Below, one piece after another: positions 23,298 to 32,122 of a stretch of 38,739 nt of DNA. Below the pieces are notes generated by a model. It did not search any database. It had not been told where the DNA came from and saw only the letters and a list, made by a program, of their open reading frames with translations. Source of the DNA: JANOAR01 sp031411235 (lineage in GTDB: Bacteria > Verrucomicrobiota > Verrucomicrobiia > Verrucomicrobiales > Verrucomicrobiaceae). The first letter of the stretch is position 1. Every line of letters begins with the position of its first letter. Location: NCBI GenBank assembly GCA_031411235.1, contig JANOAR010000010.1, positions 1-38,739 on the forward strand, given 5' to 3'. The translations under genes and the position numbers were made by a program.

Positions 23298-24053
23298 ATG
23301 CGTCCCTTTTTCATCCTTCTTCAAAAGGAGCTTCACAGCTTCTTTGTCTCACCTGTCGCCTACATCGTGCTGTCGCTGGTGATGGTGCTGAATGGGTTCT
23401 ACCTGCGTGCGGCGCTGACGATTCTGGAAAGTGCGCCGAGTGACCGCAGCATCGTCACGTGGACGTTTGATGCGAAGTGGTCGTGGCTGAGCTACTTCTT
23501 CATCTTTCCCTTGCTGACGATGCGGCTCTTTGCTGAGGAAAAGAAGCTCGGCACGATGGAGACGCTGCTCACGGCCCCGGTGCAAACGTGGCATGTGGTG
23601 TGGGCCAAGTACAGCGCGGCGGTGCTCTTTTACTGCCTGCTGTGGCTGCCGAGCATGGGCAATTTTTGGCTGCTTGATTGGATCACAGGCGGGGCGGTGC
23701 AGATACCCGAGGGGCCGCTGGTGGGCAGTTACATCATCCTCTTCTGCATGGGTCTGTTTAATCTCGCGATGGGTTGCCTCGCCTCGGCGCTGACCTCGAA
23801 TCAAATCATCGCCGCCGTCGTGTCCTTCACCATGTGCTTGATGCATTTCCTGCTCAGCGTCTTCATGCAAGTGGGGCGCAACATCCCCGAGCGCTTCATT
23901 GATGGGGTCAACTATATCTCCTCGTCGGATCATATTCGCACGTTCACGGCTGGGCTTTTGGACAGTCGTCCGGTGGTCTATTACATCAGCCTCGCGCTGC
24001 TTTTCATCGCCTTCACCCACCAGGTCGTGGAGTTCCGGCGGTGGAAGCCTTAG
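23298..24053 (+). CDS. ABC-2 type permease, GldF-like
   Basis: 251 residues with six hydrophobic helices. The N-terminus MRPFFILLQKELHSFFVSPVAYIVL and LLTMRLFAEEKKLGTMETLLTAPV are the standard marks of the GldF/NosY-type permease family. A terminal helix precedes a short basic tail (VVEFRRWKP). It probably moves a substrate with an ABC ATPase, but no ATPase gene is adjacent. Together with the next gene it forms the GldF-GldG pair known from gliding motility in Bacteroidota, though such pairs are also common in non-gliding Verrucomicrobiota. Twenty bases separate it from the next gene. Confidence 0.9.
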   Translation: MRPFFILLQKELHSFFVSPVAYIVLSLVMVLNGFYLRAALTILESAPSDRSIVTWTFDAKWSWLSYFFIFPLLTMRLFAEEKKLGTMETLLTAPVQTWHVVWAKYSAAVLFYCLLWLPSMGNFWLLDWITGGAVQIPEGPLVGSYIILFCMGLFNLAMGCLASALTSNQIIAAVVSFTMCLMHFLLSVFMQVGRNIPERFIDGVNYISSSDHIRTFTAGLLDSRPVVYYISLALLFIAFTHQVVEFRRWKP

Positions 24054-24072
24054 TTGCCCCTTTCTCTCTCTC

Positions 24073-25545
24073 ATGTCTTCCCCCCATACTCCCCATGTGC
24101 TTGGCCGCTTTGGCATTGCCTTCAACGTGCTGGCGCAGGTGCTACTGAGTCTCGCGCTTTTTGTCGGGATCAACTACCTCAGCTATCAGCACTTCCAGCG
24201 CTGGGATCTCAGCTCGAATGAAGATTTCACGCTCAGTTCTTCGTCGCTCAATAGCTTGCGCAAGCTGGGCAAAGATGTCGAGATCACCGTCATTTTCACC
24301 CGTGGATCCAAGCTCTACGAGCAACTGCAAGCGCTCACCGAGGAGTATCGGCGCAATGGCAAGAACCGTATCAAAGTCGATTTCGTGGATCCCACTCGCG
24401 ACCATGAACGCGCTGAAGATCTGAAGTTGAAGAACAAGTTCAGCATCACGCAGAGCGGTATCTTGGTGAAGGCGAACAAGCGCAGCCGCTTCATCCCCGA
24501 GCAGGAACTCATCATCGCGTCGCCTGGGCCGGATAAGGACCATCCGATGCTCGACTTCCGGGGTGAGGATGCGCTGACTTCCACCATCGAGAGCCTCATC
24601 GCAGGTGAACCCCGCAAGTTTTACTTCATCACGGGCAAGGGCTCGCGAGCCGAGTCGAGTACGTCGGAAATCTTGGAGGCGCTGGTGGATCTCGGCTTGC
24701 AGCAGAACTTCGATGTCGCGCCGCTGAATCTCGCCGAGGTGATCGTGGTGCCGCACGATGCCAATGGCTTGCTCTTCATCGGGCCAAAGTATGATCTCTC
24801 CACACGCGAGGTCGGTATTCTCACCGAGTATTGGGCGCAAAAAAAAGCGGCGGCGTTGTTCATGCTAGACCCCACAGCAGAGACGCCCCAGCTCGATGCC
24901 TTCCTCCAGAATGTGGGCGTCACACCGCGTGGTGATCGCGTGCTGCGGGCAGAAAGTACGAGCGCGGGGCCACGCAAGGAGTTCACCGTGCAGGCCAGCT
25001 TTAACGACAAGAGTAACATCACCAAGGCGATCAAAGACGCGACGACCTCCTTCGCCGGGCAGTCTCAGTCGCTCGACTTGCGAATGGCCGATGAAAAGCT
25101 GCGCGAGCGCGGCATCATAGTCGTTCCGCTGAGCGTCGCCGCCTCGGATTTCTGGGGCGAGGAGAGTTATCTCGATGATCTACCGCTCGCTGGCGGGCCC
25201 AAGGATACTGCGCCGCCGGTCTTCTTAGCCGCTGCCGTGGAGCGCGGTGCGGTGGCCGATGAACGGCTGCGCGTGGACAGTGCGCGGCTCATCGTCATCG
25301 GCAATGCGACGCTGCTAGATAAAGACACTCGCCAAGCCGTGAACCAAGATTTCCTCGCCTCAAGTTTGAACTGGATGCTCAGTCGCGAGCGACTCATGGG
25401 CATTCCGCCCAAGCGCAAAGCCCTCTACCGCCTGCGCCTCACGGAGCATCAGCGCGAGCTGCTTTTCTGGATCACCGCCTTCGCTGCTCCCGGCCTCGTG
25501 CTCGCCATCGGCTTCAGTGTTTGGTCGGCACGCCGAGCTTCCTAA
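24073..25545 (+). CDS. GldG-like ABC transporter accessory protein
   Basis: 490 residues from the ATG at 24073; the in-frame extension upstream runs through the permease gene. An N-terminal helix (FNVLAQVLLSLALFVGINYL) is followed by a large extracytoplasmic region that includes LSSSSLNSLRKLGKDVEITV, YRRNGKNRIKVDFVDP, and a C-terminal helix (LLFWITAFAAPGLVLAIGFSVWS). This is the layout of the Gldg family (ABC-type uncharacterized transport auxiliary). Works with the permease before it and probably the DUF4340 protein after it. Exact cargo unknown. Confidence 0.88.
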   Translation: MSSPHTPHVLGRFGIAFNVLAQVLLSLALFVGINYLSYQHFQRWDLSSNEDFTLSSSSLNSLRKLGKDVEITVIFTRGSKLYEQLQALTEEYRRNGKNRIKVDFVDPTRDHERAEDLKLKNKFSITQSGILVKANKRSRFIPEQELIIASPGPDKDHPMLDFRGEDALTSTIESLIAGEPRKFYFITGKGSRAESSTSEILEALVDLGLQQNFDVAPLNLAEVIVVPHDANGLLFIGPKYDLSTREVGILTEYWAQKKAAALFMLDPTAETPQLDAFLQNVGVTPRGDRVLRAESTSAGPRKEFTVQASFNDKSNITKAIKDATTSFAGQSQSLDLRMADEKLRERGIIVVPLSVAASDFWGEESYLDDLPLAGGPKDTAPPVFLAAAVERGAVADERLRVDSARLIVIGNATLLDKDTRQAVNQDFLASSLNWMLSRERLMGIPPKRKALYRLRLTEHQRELLFWITAFAAPGLVLAIGFSVWSARRAS

Positions 25546-25574
25546 AGCAATCCGCAACTCGTCTCTCGCTACTC

Positions 25575-27449
25575 ATGCGCTCCAGCACCACGCTCCTCCT
25601 CACCATCGCGACGGCTGCCGTCGGTTACCTCATTCTGCATACCGACGGTGGCGTCTCCAGCACACGCGAACGCGAGGCCAAGATGCTGCATCCCTTGACG
25701 CTTGACCCTCTCCAGATCGACGGCATCGAGATCGAGTCGGGGGAGAGCAGTGTCTTGCTCCAGCTCAAAGATCGAGCCTGGCGCGTGGTCAAGCCTTGGG
25801 CTGATCTTGCCGACCCCGAGCATGTGACGGCCATCCTGCAAGCCATGCCCAAGGCCGAGTGGATCGAGCCTTTAAAGCCCAGCGAAATGAAGCCCGCCGC
25901 CTGGGAAAACACCGGCTTGAACAAGCCCACGAGTCACATTCGCTACACCAGTGGTGGCGTGTTGCGTGCGGAACTCTGGCTGGGTAATGCATCCGCCATC
26001 GAAGGCGCGAGCTACCTGAGTATCCCAGGCGAGAAGCCCGGCGAACGCGCCCATTACGTCGTGCGCACGACGTTGCCGACGCTGCTCAATAAACCCATCG
26101 AGCAGTGGCGCGATGGCAAGCTACTGCATGTGCCTGCCGAGACGCTCTCGCGTATTGTGATGAAGAATGGTCATGGGCAGATCGAGCTGGCGAGGGACAA
26201 GCCGAAAGCGCCCTGGGATCTGGTGAAACCCCTGCAAACGCATGGTTACAACGAGCGCGTCAATGAACTGGTGGCGACGCTGCTGGATCTGAAAATCGTT
26301 TCTTTGATCCCCGCCGCTGGTTTGAAAACCGCACCGCTAGCGGAGGCACTGCACATCACCCTCACCAGCGCGGCGTTGCCTGCTCCGGTGGAGTTGGTCA
26401 TCGCGCCACCTGCCGATCCAAAAGCGACGCAAACAAGCGCGACCTCATCGCTGCGAAGCTCGGGATTCATCATCAATAGTGAACGTCTCGCCTCCTTGTG
26501 GGTGCAGGTGAATGAGGTGCGTGATCCCCATCTCGCCCGCATTGATGCAGAGCTGGTGGATGGGATTCAAGTCACGGGCACGACGGTAAGCGAGGTGGAA
26601 CTGCGCAAGGATGCCGACCACTGGATGTTGCAGCGCCAGGGGCAATGGGAGCCTGCGAGTGGCGAGCGAGTGGCCAAGGTTATCGCATCGCTGAATGAGG
26701 CCCCAGTGCTGGAGTTTGTCTCCGATTCCGCCTCTGATCTGGAGTCCTACGGGTTGTCGATGCCGCTGCTCACCGTGAGGTGGAACGAAGCCCTCGCAAC
26801 GCCCAAAGAAAAGCCCACGCCAGCGCCTGGAACCGACTTCAGTGCTACTCCTCTGGTGGGCACGTCCACGAGTCTGATGTTTGGCACGAACAAAGAGGGG
26901 ACGCTGTATGCCAAGTATGAGGGCACGCCCTTCATCTATCGCATTGGCGCGAGCATCTTGAATGCGTTGCCTCGTGATGGCTCACGCTGGAAGGCGCTGA
27001 ATCCGGTGCGTTTCACTCAATTCGCCCTCAAGCGCATCGCCATCTCGGTGGGCACCGCACCGCCTGTGGTGCTGGATTATAATCCGAGCACGGGAGCATG
27101 GGCGGGCAGCACGGCGGGCAAAGATTTGACCTCACTCATCGACCAAGTCAAAGCAGACCAACTCAGTGGAAAACTGGCCTCGTTGCAAGCCCAGGACTGG
27201 CTGCAAGACCGCACGGATGGGGCCAAAGCTCTCGCCGTCCCAGCCATCACAATTCAGCTCACCTTATTGACGGATGCGGCGAAGCCCGAGGGGACGACGC
27301 GAGTGCTGGCGCTGAATTTCTCTCCCACCCAGCCCGGTGCCGACACGCCGTTTTATTATGGCCGGGTGGAGGGGCAGGCGGATATCTTCCTCTACTCTCG
27401 CGATGCGCTGCGCGAGCTGCTGAAGTCGGTGCTGAAGCCCGCGCTGTGA
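25575..27449 (+). CDS. DUF4340 domain-containing protein
   Basis: 624 residues from the ATG at 25575 (MRSSTTLLLTIATAAVGYLIL), which gives a membrane anchor; a TTG reading 54 bases earlier overlaps the previous gene. The extracytoplasmic part repeats beta-rich units, with EIESGESSVLLQLKDRAWRVVKPWADLADPEHVTAIL characteristic of DUF4340, and a similar unit around 350 (DHWMLQRQGQWEPASGERVAKVI). DUF4340 genes typically follow GldF-GldG-type pairs and are thought to be part of that complex. Ends 6 bases before the convergent sulfatase. Confidence 0.88.
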   Translation: MRSSTTLLLTIATAAVGYLILHTDGGVSSTREREAKMLHPLTLDPLQIDGIEIESGESSVLLQLKDRAWRVVKPWADLADPEHVTAILQAMPKAEWIEPLKPSEMKPAAWENTGLNKPTSHIRYTSGGVLRAELWLGNASAIEGASYLSIPGEKPGERAHYVVRTTLPTLLNKPIEQWRDGKLLHVPAETLSRIVMKNGHGQIELARDKPKAPWDLVKPLQTHGYNERVNELVATLLDLKIVSLIPAAGLKTAPLAEALHITLTSAALPAPVELVIAPPADPKATQTSATSSLRSSGFIINSERLASLWVQVNEVRDPHLARIDAELVDGIQVTGTTVSEVELRKDADHWMLQRQGQWEPASGERVAKVIASLNEAPVLEFVSDSASDLESYGLSMPLLTVRWNEALATPKEKPTPAPGTDFSATPLVGTSTSLMFGTNKEGTLYAKYEGTPFIYRIGASILNALPRDGSRWKALNPVRFTQFALKRIAISVGTAPPVVLDYNPSTGAWAGSTAGKDLTSLIDQVKADQLSGKLASLQAQDWLQDRTDGAKALAVPAITIQLTLLTDAAKPEGTTRVLALNFSPTQPGADTPFYYGRVEGQADIFLYSRDALRELLKSVLKPAL

Positions 27450-27455
27450 AGCTGG

Positions 27456-28967
27456 CTACTTCATGATCTCCACGAGCCGCGCCTGCATCTCGGCGACTTT
27501 GCTCGGCATTTTTGCGGCGAGGTTGGTCGTCTCGCCGAGGTCGGTCGCTAGGTCGTAGAGCTGCGGCTCATCGGCGTTGCCTGTCTCGTTGCCATTGCCG
27601 CCGCGCCCATTGTTTTTGCCTTTTCCTTTGCCAGGGAGGCCGGGGATGTATTTCCACTGGCCCATACGCAGGGAGCGGCGGCTGGCGTCTTCTACCAAAT
27701 GATCGCGGCCCACGGGCGACAGGCCGAGCAGGGCGGGCAAAATATTGAGGCTGTCGGGTGCGGTGCCTGCGGGTTTTCCAAGTCCGACGAGGGCTCCGAG
27801 CGAAGCGATGAAGTCGATCTGGCAGACGAGGGCATCGCTGGTGCCGGGCGTCACATGGCCGGGCCAGCGGACGATGAAGGGCACGCGTGTGCCTGCTTCA
27901 AAATTGCTGCCTTTACCACCGCGCAGTGGGCCTGCGGGCTTGTGGTTGCCGAGTGCGGTCACGGCTTGATCTTGGTAGCCGTCATCGAGGACAGGGCCGT
28001 TGTCGCTGCTGAGGATGACCAGTGTATCGTCGGCTATGCCTTGTTTTTCCAGGGCAGCGAGGACTTCGCCCACTTGGAAGTCGAACTCCAGCAGGGCATC
28101 GCCGCGCGGCCCCATGCCTGATTTGCCAACGAACCGTGCATTCGGCATACGCGGCACATGGATGTCGTGCGTGGCGAAGTAGAGGAAGAAGGGCTGGGCC
28201 TTGGACTGCTGCGCGATGAAGGCCACGGCCTTCGTCGCGAGGGTGTCGGCGATGTCTTCATCGACCCAGCGAGCAGCCTTGGCCCCGGCCATGGTGCCGA
28301 TACGGCTGACGCCGTTCACGATGGTCTGATCATGGCCGTAGCTGTACTTCATTTTGAGCAGTTCGGGGTGGTCGCTGCCACGCGGCTCGCTGCCCACGGG
28401 CGACTTGTAGCCGACGGCGAGCGGGTCGCTGGGATCGAGGCCAACGACGCGCTGATTCTCCACAAAGACACACGGTGTCCGGTCGCCTGTGGCGGGGATG
28501 AGGAAGCTGTAATCGAAACCCATCTCGCGCGGCCCTGGTTTGATCTCCTTGTTCCAATCCTGGGCACCCGTCTCGCTGCCGAGACCGAGATGCCACTTGC
28601 CCACGGCTGCTGTTTTGTAGCCTGCCTTTTGCAGCATGGCAGGCAGAGAATAACTGCCGGGTGGAATAATGAGCGCTGCGTCACCGGGTAGGATGCCTGT
28701 GCCCTTTTTGCGCCAGGGATACTCGCCCGTCATCAGGGCATAACGTGTGGGCGTGCAGGTGGCTGCGGCGCAGTGGGCATCGGTGAAGCGTAGGCCCTGG
28801 GCGGCGAGTTTATCGACATGCGGGGTCGCGGCCCGATGGGCACCGTAACAACTGAAGTCGCCGTAACCGATGTCGTCGGCGAGGATGACGATGATGTTGG
28901 GTTTGGTGCTGGCCGCAGAGGCGAGCGCGGAGAGCGAGAGTAGGGCGAGGTAGATGAGGGAGCGCAT
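27456..28967 (-). CDS. Secreted type I sulfatase
   Basis: 503 residues with signal peptide (MRSLIYLALLSLSALASAAS). PNIIVILADDIGYGD starts the alkaline-phosphatase fold with metal ligands D31 and D32. The formylglycine motif C-T-P-T-R has its cysteine at residue 71, followed by GKWHLG. Sulfatases of this kind cleave sulfate esters of polysaccharides and need activation by a formylglycine-generating enzyme, not seen here. A Gly/Asn/Lys-rich insert (GKGKGKNNGRGGNGNETGN) sits near the C-terminus just before LYDLATDLGETTNLA. Probably periplasmic or secreted. Confidence 0.95.
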   Translation of the reverse strand: MRSLIYLALLSLSALASAASTKPNIIVILADDIGYGDFSCYGAHRAATPHVDKLAAQGLRFTDAHCAAATCTPTRYALMTGEYPWRKKGTGILPGDAALIIPPGSYSLPAMLQKAGYKTAAVGKWHLGLGSETGAQDWNKEIKPGPREMGFDYSFLIPATGDRTPCVFVENQRVVGLDPSDPLAVGYKSPVGSEPRGSDHPELLKMKYSYGHDQTIVNGVSRIGTMAGAKAARWVDEDIADTLATKAVAFIAQQSKAQPFFLYFATHDIHVPRMPNARFVGKSGMGPRGDALLEFDFQVGEVLAALEKQGIADDTLVILSSDNGPVLDDGYQDQAVTALGNHKPAGPLRGGKGSNFEAGTRVPFIVRWPGHVTPGTSDALVCQIDFIASLGALVGLGKPAGTAPDSLNILPALLGLSPVGRDHLVEDASRRSLRMGQWKYIPGLPGKGKGKNNGRGGNGNETGNADEPQLYDLATDLGETTNLAAKMPSKVAEMQARLVEIMK

Positions 28968-29046
28968 GGCGGAATTGGCTGGGCAGTGAGAACAACAGAA
29001 ACTCGTCTTTCTGTCTCGAAAATTTCCGCCATGATCGCCGCCACAA

Positions 29047-30150
29047 ATGGCAAAGGGATTCCCATGGCGCTTCGGCTTCTACTTCGTGTTGGCGACTTAT
29101 CTAGTGGCCGACATGGTGGTTTACCGTGGCCCGCTGCACCAGCGCCTCGCTGGCGGGCAGTCGCTCTGGGGCGGCACGGGCAGGGCCGCAGTGGCAGCCA
29201 CCGTTTATGGTCAGCCGATCACGCGGCTGATGCTGGAGCAAGCGATGCGAGACCACCTGTGGCGGCGCGGTGAGGCCTGGGAGAAGCTCTCGCCCACGGC
29301 ACAGGAGCAGACGCGCACACTGGTGCTGGAACAGATGATCAATGCGCGGCTGATCCATGCGAACCGCACCATGAATGGGCTGAAGGTCACGCCGAGTGCC
29401 GCCGTCACTCGCGAGGAGTTGCAGCGCTTTATCCAGCAGTTCGAGTTGGGTGTGGGCGAGTACTCAAGGCGGCGCGGGCTGCATCACCTCACCGAAGCGC
29501 AGCTCTACGAACAGATGCGCGAGGCGAATGAAGACGCCGCGTGGGTGGAGGAAAAGATCGCCGCTCGTGTGGATGAAGTGGATGAAAAAGCCGCTCGCGA
29601 ATGGCTTGCTGAGCACGGCGAAGCGTCGCAGATGCCGGAACGCTGGCGAGCGGCGCATCTATTTCTCTCCAGCCATAACCCCATAAAGGACGCGGCTGGC
29701 AAAGTCATAGGTGAGGCGGATCGCGAGGCTGAAATCAGGCTGCTGCATGGTCAGTTGACGACGGGTCAATTCACCTTTGAGGCGCTCACGGCAAAGGTTT
29801 CAGAAGATGATCGAACCAAGCTCGCCGGCGGCGATCTAGGTTGGTTCAGCGCCGCACGAATGCCGACGGATTTCATCGCTGCGCTGCGAGCGCTGAAGCT
29901 CGGTGCTCTGAGTGCGCCAGTGAAAACCAAGCTCGGCTGGCACATCATCCGTGTGGTGGAGCACAAGGCTGCCGAAGCGAATACCAATGCTGTGAACGAG
30001 GTGCTGGCCATGCTGAAAAATCAGCGCCGCGAAGCCGCTGTGCTGGCCCTTATCGCCGAGCTACGTAATGAGGCGGTGAAGGGGGCGATCTTTGTACGCC
30101 GATATGCTGCGGTGATCGAGCAGACGGTGGGGGCAACGCCTGTCCGATAG
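29047..30150 (+). CDS. Parvulin-type peptidylprolyl isomerase
   Basis: 367 residues with an N-terminal membrane segment (FYFVLATYLVADMVVY). A helical chaperone-like region (about 50-195) contains LVLEQMINARLI, as in SurA/PpiC relatives. The PpiC domain is at about 200-315 (MPERWRAAHLFLS, then LAGGDLGWFSAARMPTDF, ALKLGALSAPVKTKLGWHIIRV), the standard signature. Likely periplasmic and anchored, assisting folding of exported proteins such as the nearby sulfatases and lectin-like hydrolases. Divergent from the sulfatase gene and convergent with the sugar kinase. Confidence 0.9.
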   Translation: MAKGFPWRFGFYFVLATYLVADMVVYRGPLHQRLAGGQSLWGGTGRAAVAATVYGQPITRLMLEQAMRDHLWRRGEAWEKLSPTAQEQTRTLVLEQMINARLIHANRTMNGLKVTPSAAVTREELQRFIQQFELGVGEYSRRRGLHHLTEAQLYEQMREANEDAAWVEEKIAARVDEVDEKAAREWLAEHGEASQMPERWRAAHLFLSSHNPIKDAAGKVIGEADREAEIRLLHGQLTTGQFTFEALTAKVSEDDRTKLAGGDLGWFSAARMPTDFIAALRALKLGALSAPVKTKLGWHIIRVVEHKAAEANTNAVNEVLAMLKNQRREAAVLALIAELRNEAVKGAIFVRRYAAVIEQTVGATPVR

Positions 30151-30162
30151 AGCACTACTGGG

Positions 30163-31257
30163 CTAGCGCACCACCTTCGCATCGCCGCCCTGCGCTAGCC
30201 TTTGCACCTCGGCCAGCGTCGCCATGCTGGTATCGCCGGGAGTGCTCATGGCGAGGGCACCGTGGGCGGCTCCGAGGTCGAGGGCGAGCTGCGCGGGCTG
30301 GCCCGTGATGAGGCCGTAGATGAGGCCGCCGACGAAGCCATCGCCGCCACCGATGCGGTCGAGGATGTCGAGCCGGGGGTAATTTTTTGCCCGCAGGAAT
30401 TGGCCGTCGATCATCGCGCAGGCGCTCCAGTCGTTGTTGGAAGCCGAATGCACGCGGCGCAGTGTCGCGGCCACGGCGCTGATGTTGGGATAGCGAGCGA
30501 GCATTCCCTCCATGCCTGTGCGCAGCGCGGTGGCTTGCTCGGCGAAGATGTCGCTGGGATCATTGTTGCTCGGCGAGCCGCTGGGCTCGTGGTCGGTAAG
30601 CACACCGATCATCACATCAACGTAGGGCGCGAGGGTGTGATTGACCGCTTGCGCAGCGGCGAAGCCACCACGCTCCTGCCACAGCGAGGGGCGGTAGTTG
30701 AGGTCGTACGAAACGATGACGCCGTGGCGTTTCGCCGCTTGGCAGGCTTCGATAGCCAGCGCGGTGGTCGTCTCGCTGAGGCCCGCGAGGATGCCGCCTG
30801 TGTGAAGCCAGCGCACGCCTTGCTGGCCAAAAATCTCATCCCAGTCGAAATCGCCCGGCTTCATTTGCGATGCCGCGCTGTGGCCGCGATCCACGCAGCC
30901 CTTGGCCCCACGGATGCCGTAGCCGCGCTCGGTGAAGTTGATCGGGTTGCGCACACGTTTGCCCATGCCGTCGTAGGGCACCCACTTCATCAGCGAGGTA
31001 TCCACGCCGCCTTGCAGGATAAGGTCTTCCAGCAAGCGCCCGATTTCATTGTCGGCGATGGCACCGAGTAGGCCCGTCCTCATGCCAAAGCAGCGCCGCA
31101 GCCCGCGTGCGACGTTGTATTCACCGCCGCCCTCCCAGGCATTGAATTGCCGCGAGGTGCGAATGCGGCTTTCGCCAGGATCGAGGCGCAGCAGCACTTC
31201 GCCAAGGGCGAGGAGGTCAAAACGGCAGTCGGTGGCGGAGCGGAGAGTTAGCGGCAT
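30163..31257 (-). CDS. PfkB family carbohydrate kinase, 2-keto-3-deoxygluconate kinase type
   Basis: 364 residues. N-terminal LLALGEVLLRLDP and the EGGGEYNVARGL segment are the PfkB substrate-binding signature. DLNYRPSLW at 185-193 is typical of KdgK-type kinases, and the catalytic base D306 lies in RIGGGDGFVGG. It phosphorylates a sugar acid (2-keto-3-deoxygluconate is the likely choice) with ATP, feeding the Entner-Doudoroff pathway after uronate polysaccharide breakdown. Cytoplasmic, single-gene unit; substrate is inferred from family similarity. Confidence 0.85.
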   Translation of the reverse strand: MPLTLRSATDCRFDLLALGEVLLRLDPGESRIRTSRQFNAWEGGGEYNVARGLRRCFGMRTGLLGAIADNEIGRLLEDLILQGGVDTSLMKWVPYDGMGKRVRNPINFTERGYGIRGAKGCVDRGHSAASQMKPGDFDWDEIFGQQGVRWLHTGGILAGLSETTTALAIEACQAAKRHGVIVSYDLNYRPSLWQERGGFAAAQAVNHTLAPYVDVMIGVLTDHEPSGSPSNNDPSDIFAEQATALRTGMEGMLARYPNISAVAATLRRVHSASNNDWSACAMIDGQFLRAKNYPRLDILDRIGGGDGFVGGLIYGLITGQPAQLALDLGAAHGALAMSTPGDTSMATLAEVQRLAQGGDAKVVR

Positions 31258-31388
31258 AAGAGAGCCGCGAGTGAAGCACGCTGCGGCATATCCCGAAACT
31301 CAAATTCTTGAACTCACCCTTTTGGGTAATGATGGTATTCGAGAACCCAGTCTTGGCAAAGCTTGTCCGGTGGTGCTAGTCTCTCATT

Positions 31389-31616
31389 ATGACTGCGACT
31401 GCCGAGCTTCCCATTTTACCAAGGCTACATCGAGAAATCGACGATCTCGATGCTGTCGAGTTGATCGCTGTGCAGAGGGTGATTGCGCGTCTGAAAATGG
31501 TGCGCAGTTTGGAAAAGCTGAATGGTCTGGCAGACGCACGGGCAACCTCTGTATCGGATGCAGAAATTTCTGCTTGGGTAACGGAGGTGCGTCAGCAGCG
31601 TAGAGCGGGCGCGTGA
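31389..31616 (+). CDS. Predicted antitoxin of a PIN-type pair
   Basis: 75 residues, mainly helical and charged (LPRLHREIDDLDAVELIAVQRVIARLKMVRSLEKL), no known DNA-binding motif obvious. It directly precedes a PIN toxin and its TGA overlaps the toxin's GTG start (GTGA), the main reason to call it the antitoxin. A possible promoter (TTGGCA 31353, TAGTCT 31377) would give a nearly leaderless transcript. Confidence 0.6.
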   Translation: MTATAELPILPRLHREIDDLDAVELIAVQRVIARLKMVRSLEKLNGLADARATSVSDAEISAWVTEVRQQRRAGA

Positions 31617-32038
31617 TCGTCTGTGTCGATACCAATGTGTTCATCGGCAGTTTTGGGCGCAGGGCTCGCTGGCGAGCCATTGCCGATGCACTTGTGGATG
31701 GTGTTCTCGAACTCGCTGTGACCACTTCCATTCTGCTAGAGTATGAAGAAATCGCCCAGCGATTGTATGGAGATGCCTTCAGGGAAGAACTCAGCGCTTT
31801 CATCGGCTTTGCAGACATGGCGGGACAAGTCATTGAGGTTGAGCCTAGTTTCCGCTTTCGTACAATCACAGGTGATCCTGATGACGATGCCTTCGCGGAC
31901 TGTGCAATCATTGCCAATGCCAGTTATATCATCACCGAGGATCGGCATTTTAAAGCCATGTTGGGTCTCGGATACCGCCCGCAGCCGATTAGCCCGTCAG
32001 AATTTATTGAGCGCATACTCCCCACTCTCTTGGGGTAG
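31613..32038 (+). CDS. PIN domain toxin
   Basis: 141 residues from a GTG start. The PIN acid residues are present: MIVCVDTNVFIGSF (D6), LLEYEEIAQRL (Glu), then DPDDDAFADCAIIANASYIITEDRHF with the paired aspartates. The order and the ITEDRHF segment match the COG1569-type 'putative toxin-antitoxin system toxin component, PIN family'. Such toxins are Mg-dependent RNases. Coupled to the antitoxin by a 4-base overlap. Confidence 0.88.
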   Translation: MIVCVDTNVFIGSFGRRARWRAIADALVDGVLELAVTTSILLEYEEIAQRLYGDAFREELSAFIGFADMAGQVIEVEPSFRFRTITGDPDDDAFADCAIIANASYIITEDRHFKAMLGLGYRPQPISPSEFIERILPTLLG

Positions 32039-32122
32039 TTCATCCATTGCCCTGTAATCCTATGCAGCGTGGGCAAGCCTTGTGGCAAGATGCTTGCCCA
32101 TCTGTGCGTAGCGAATTGCACA

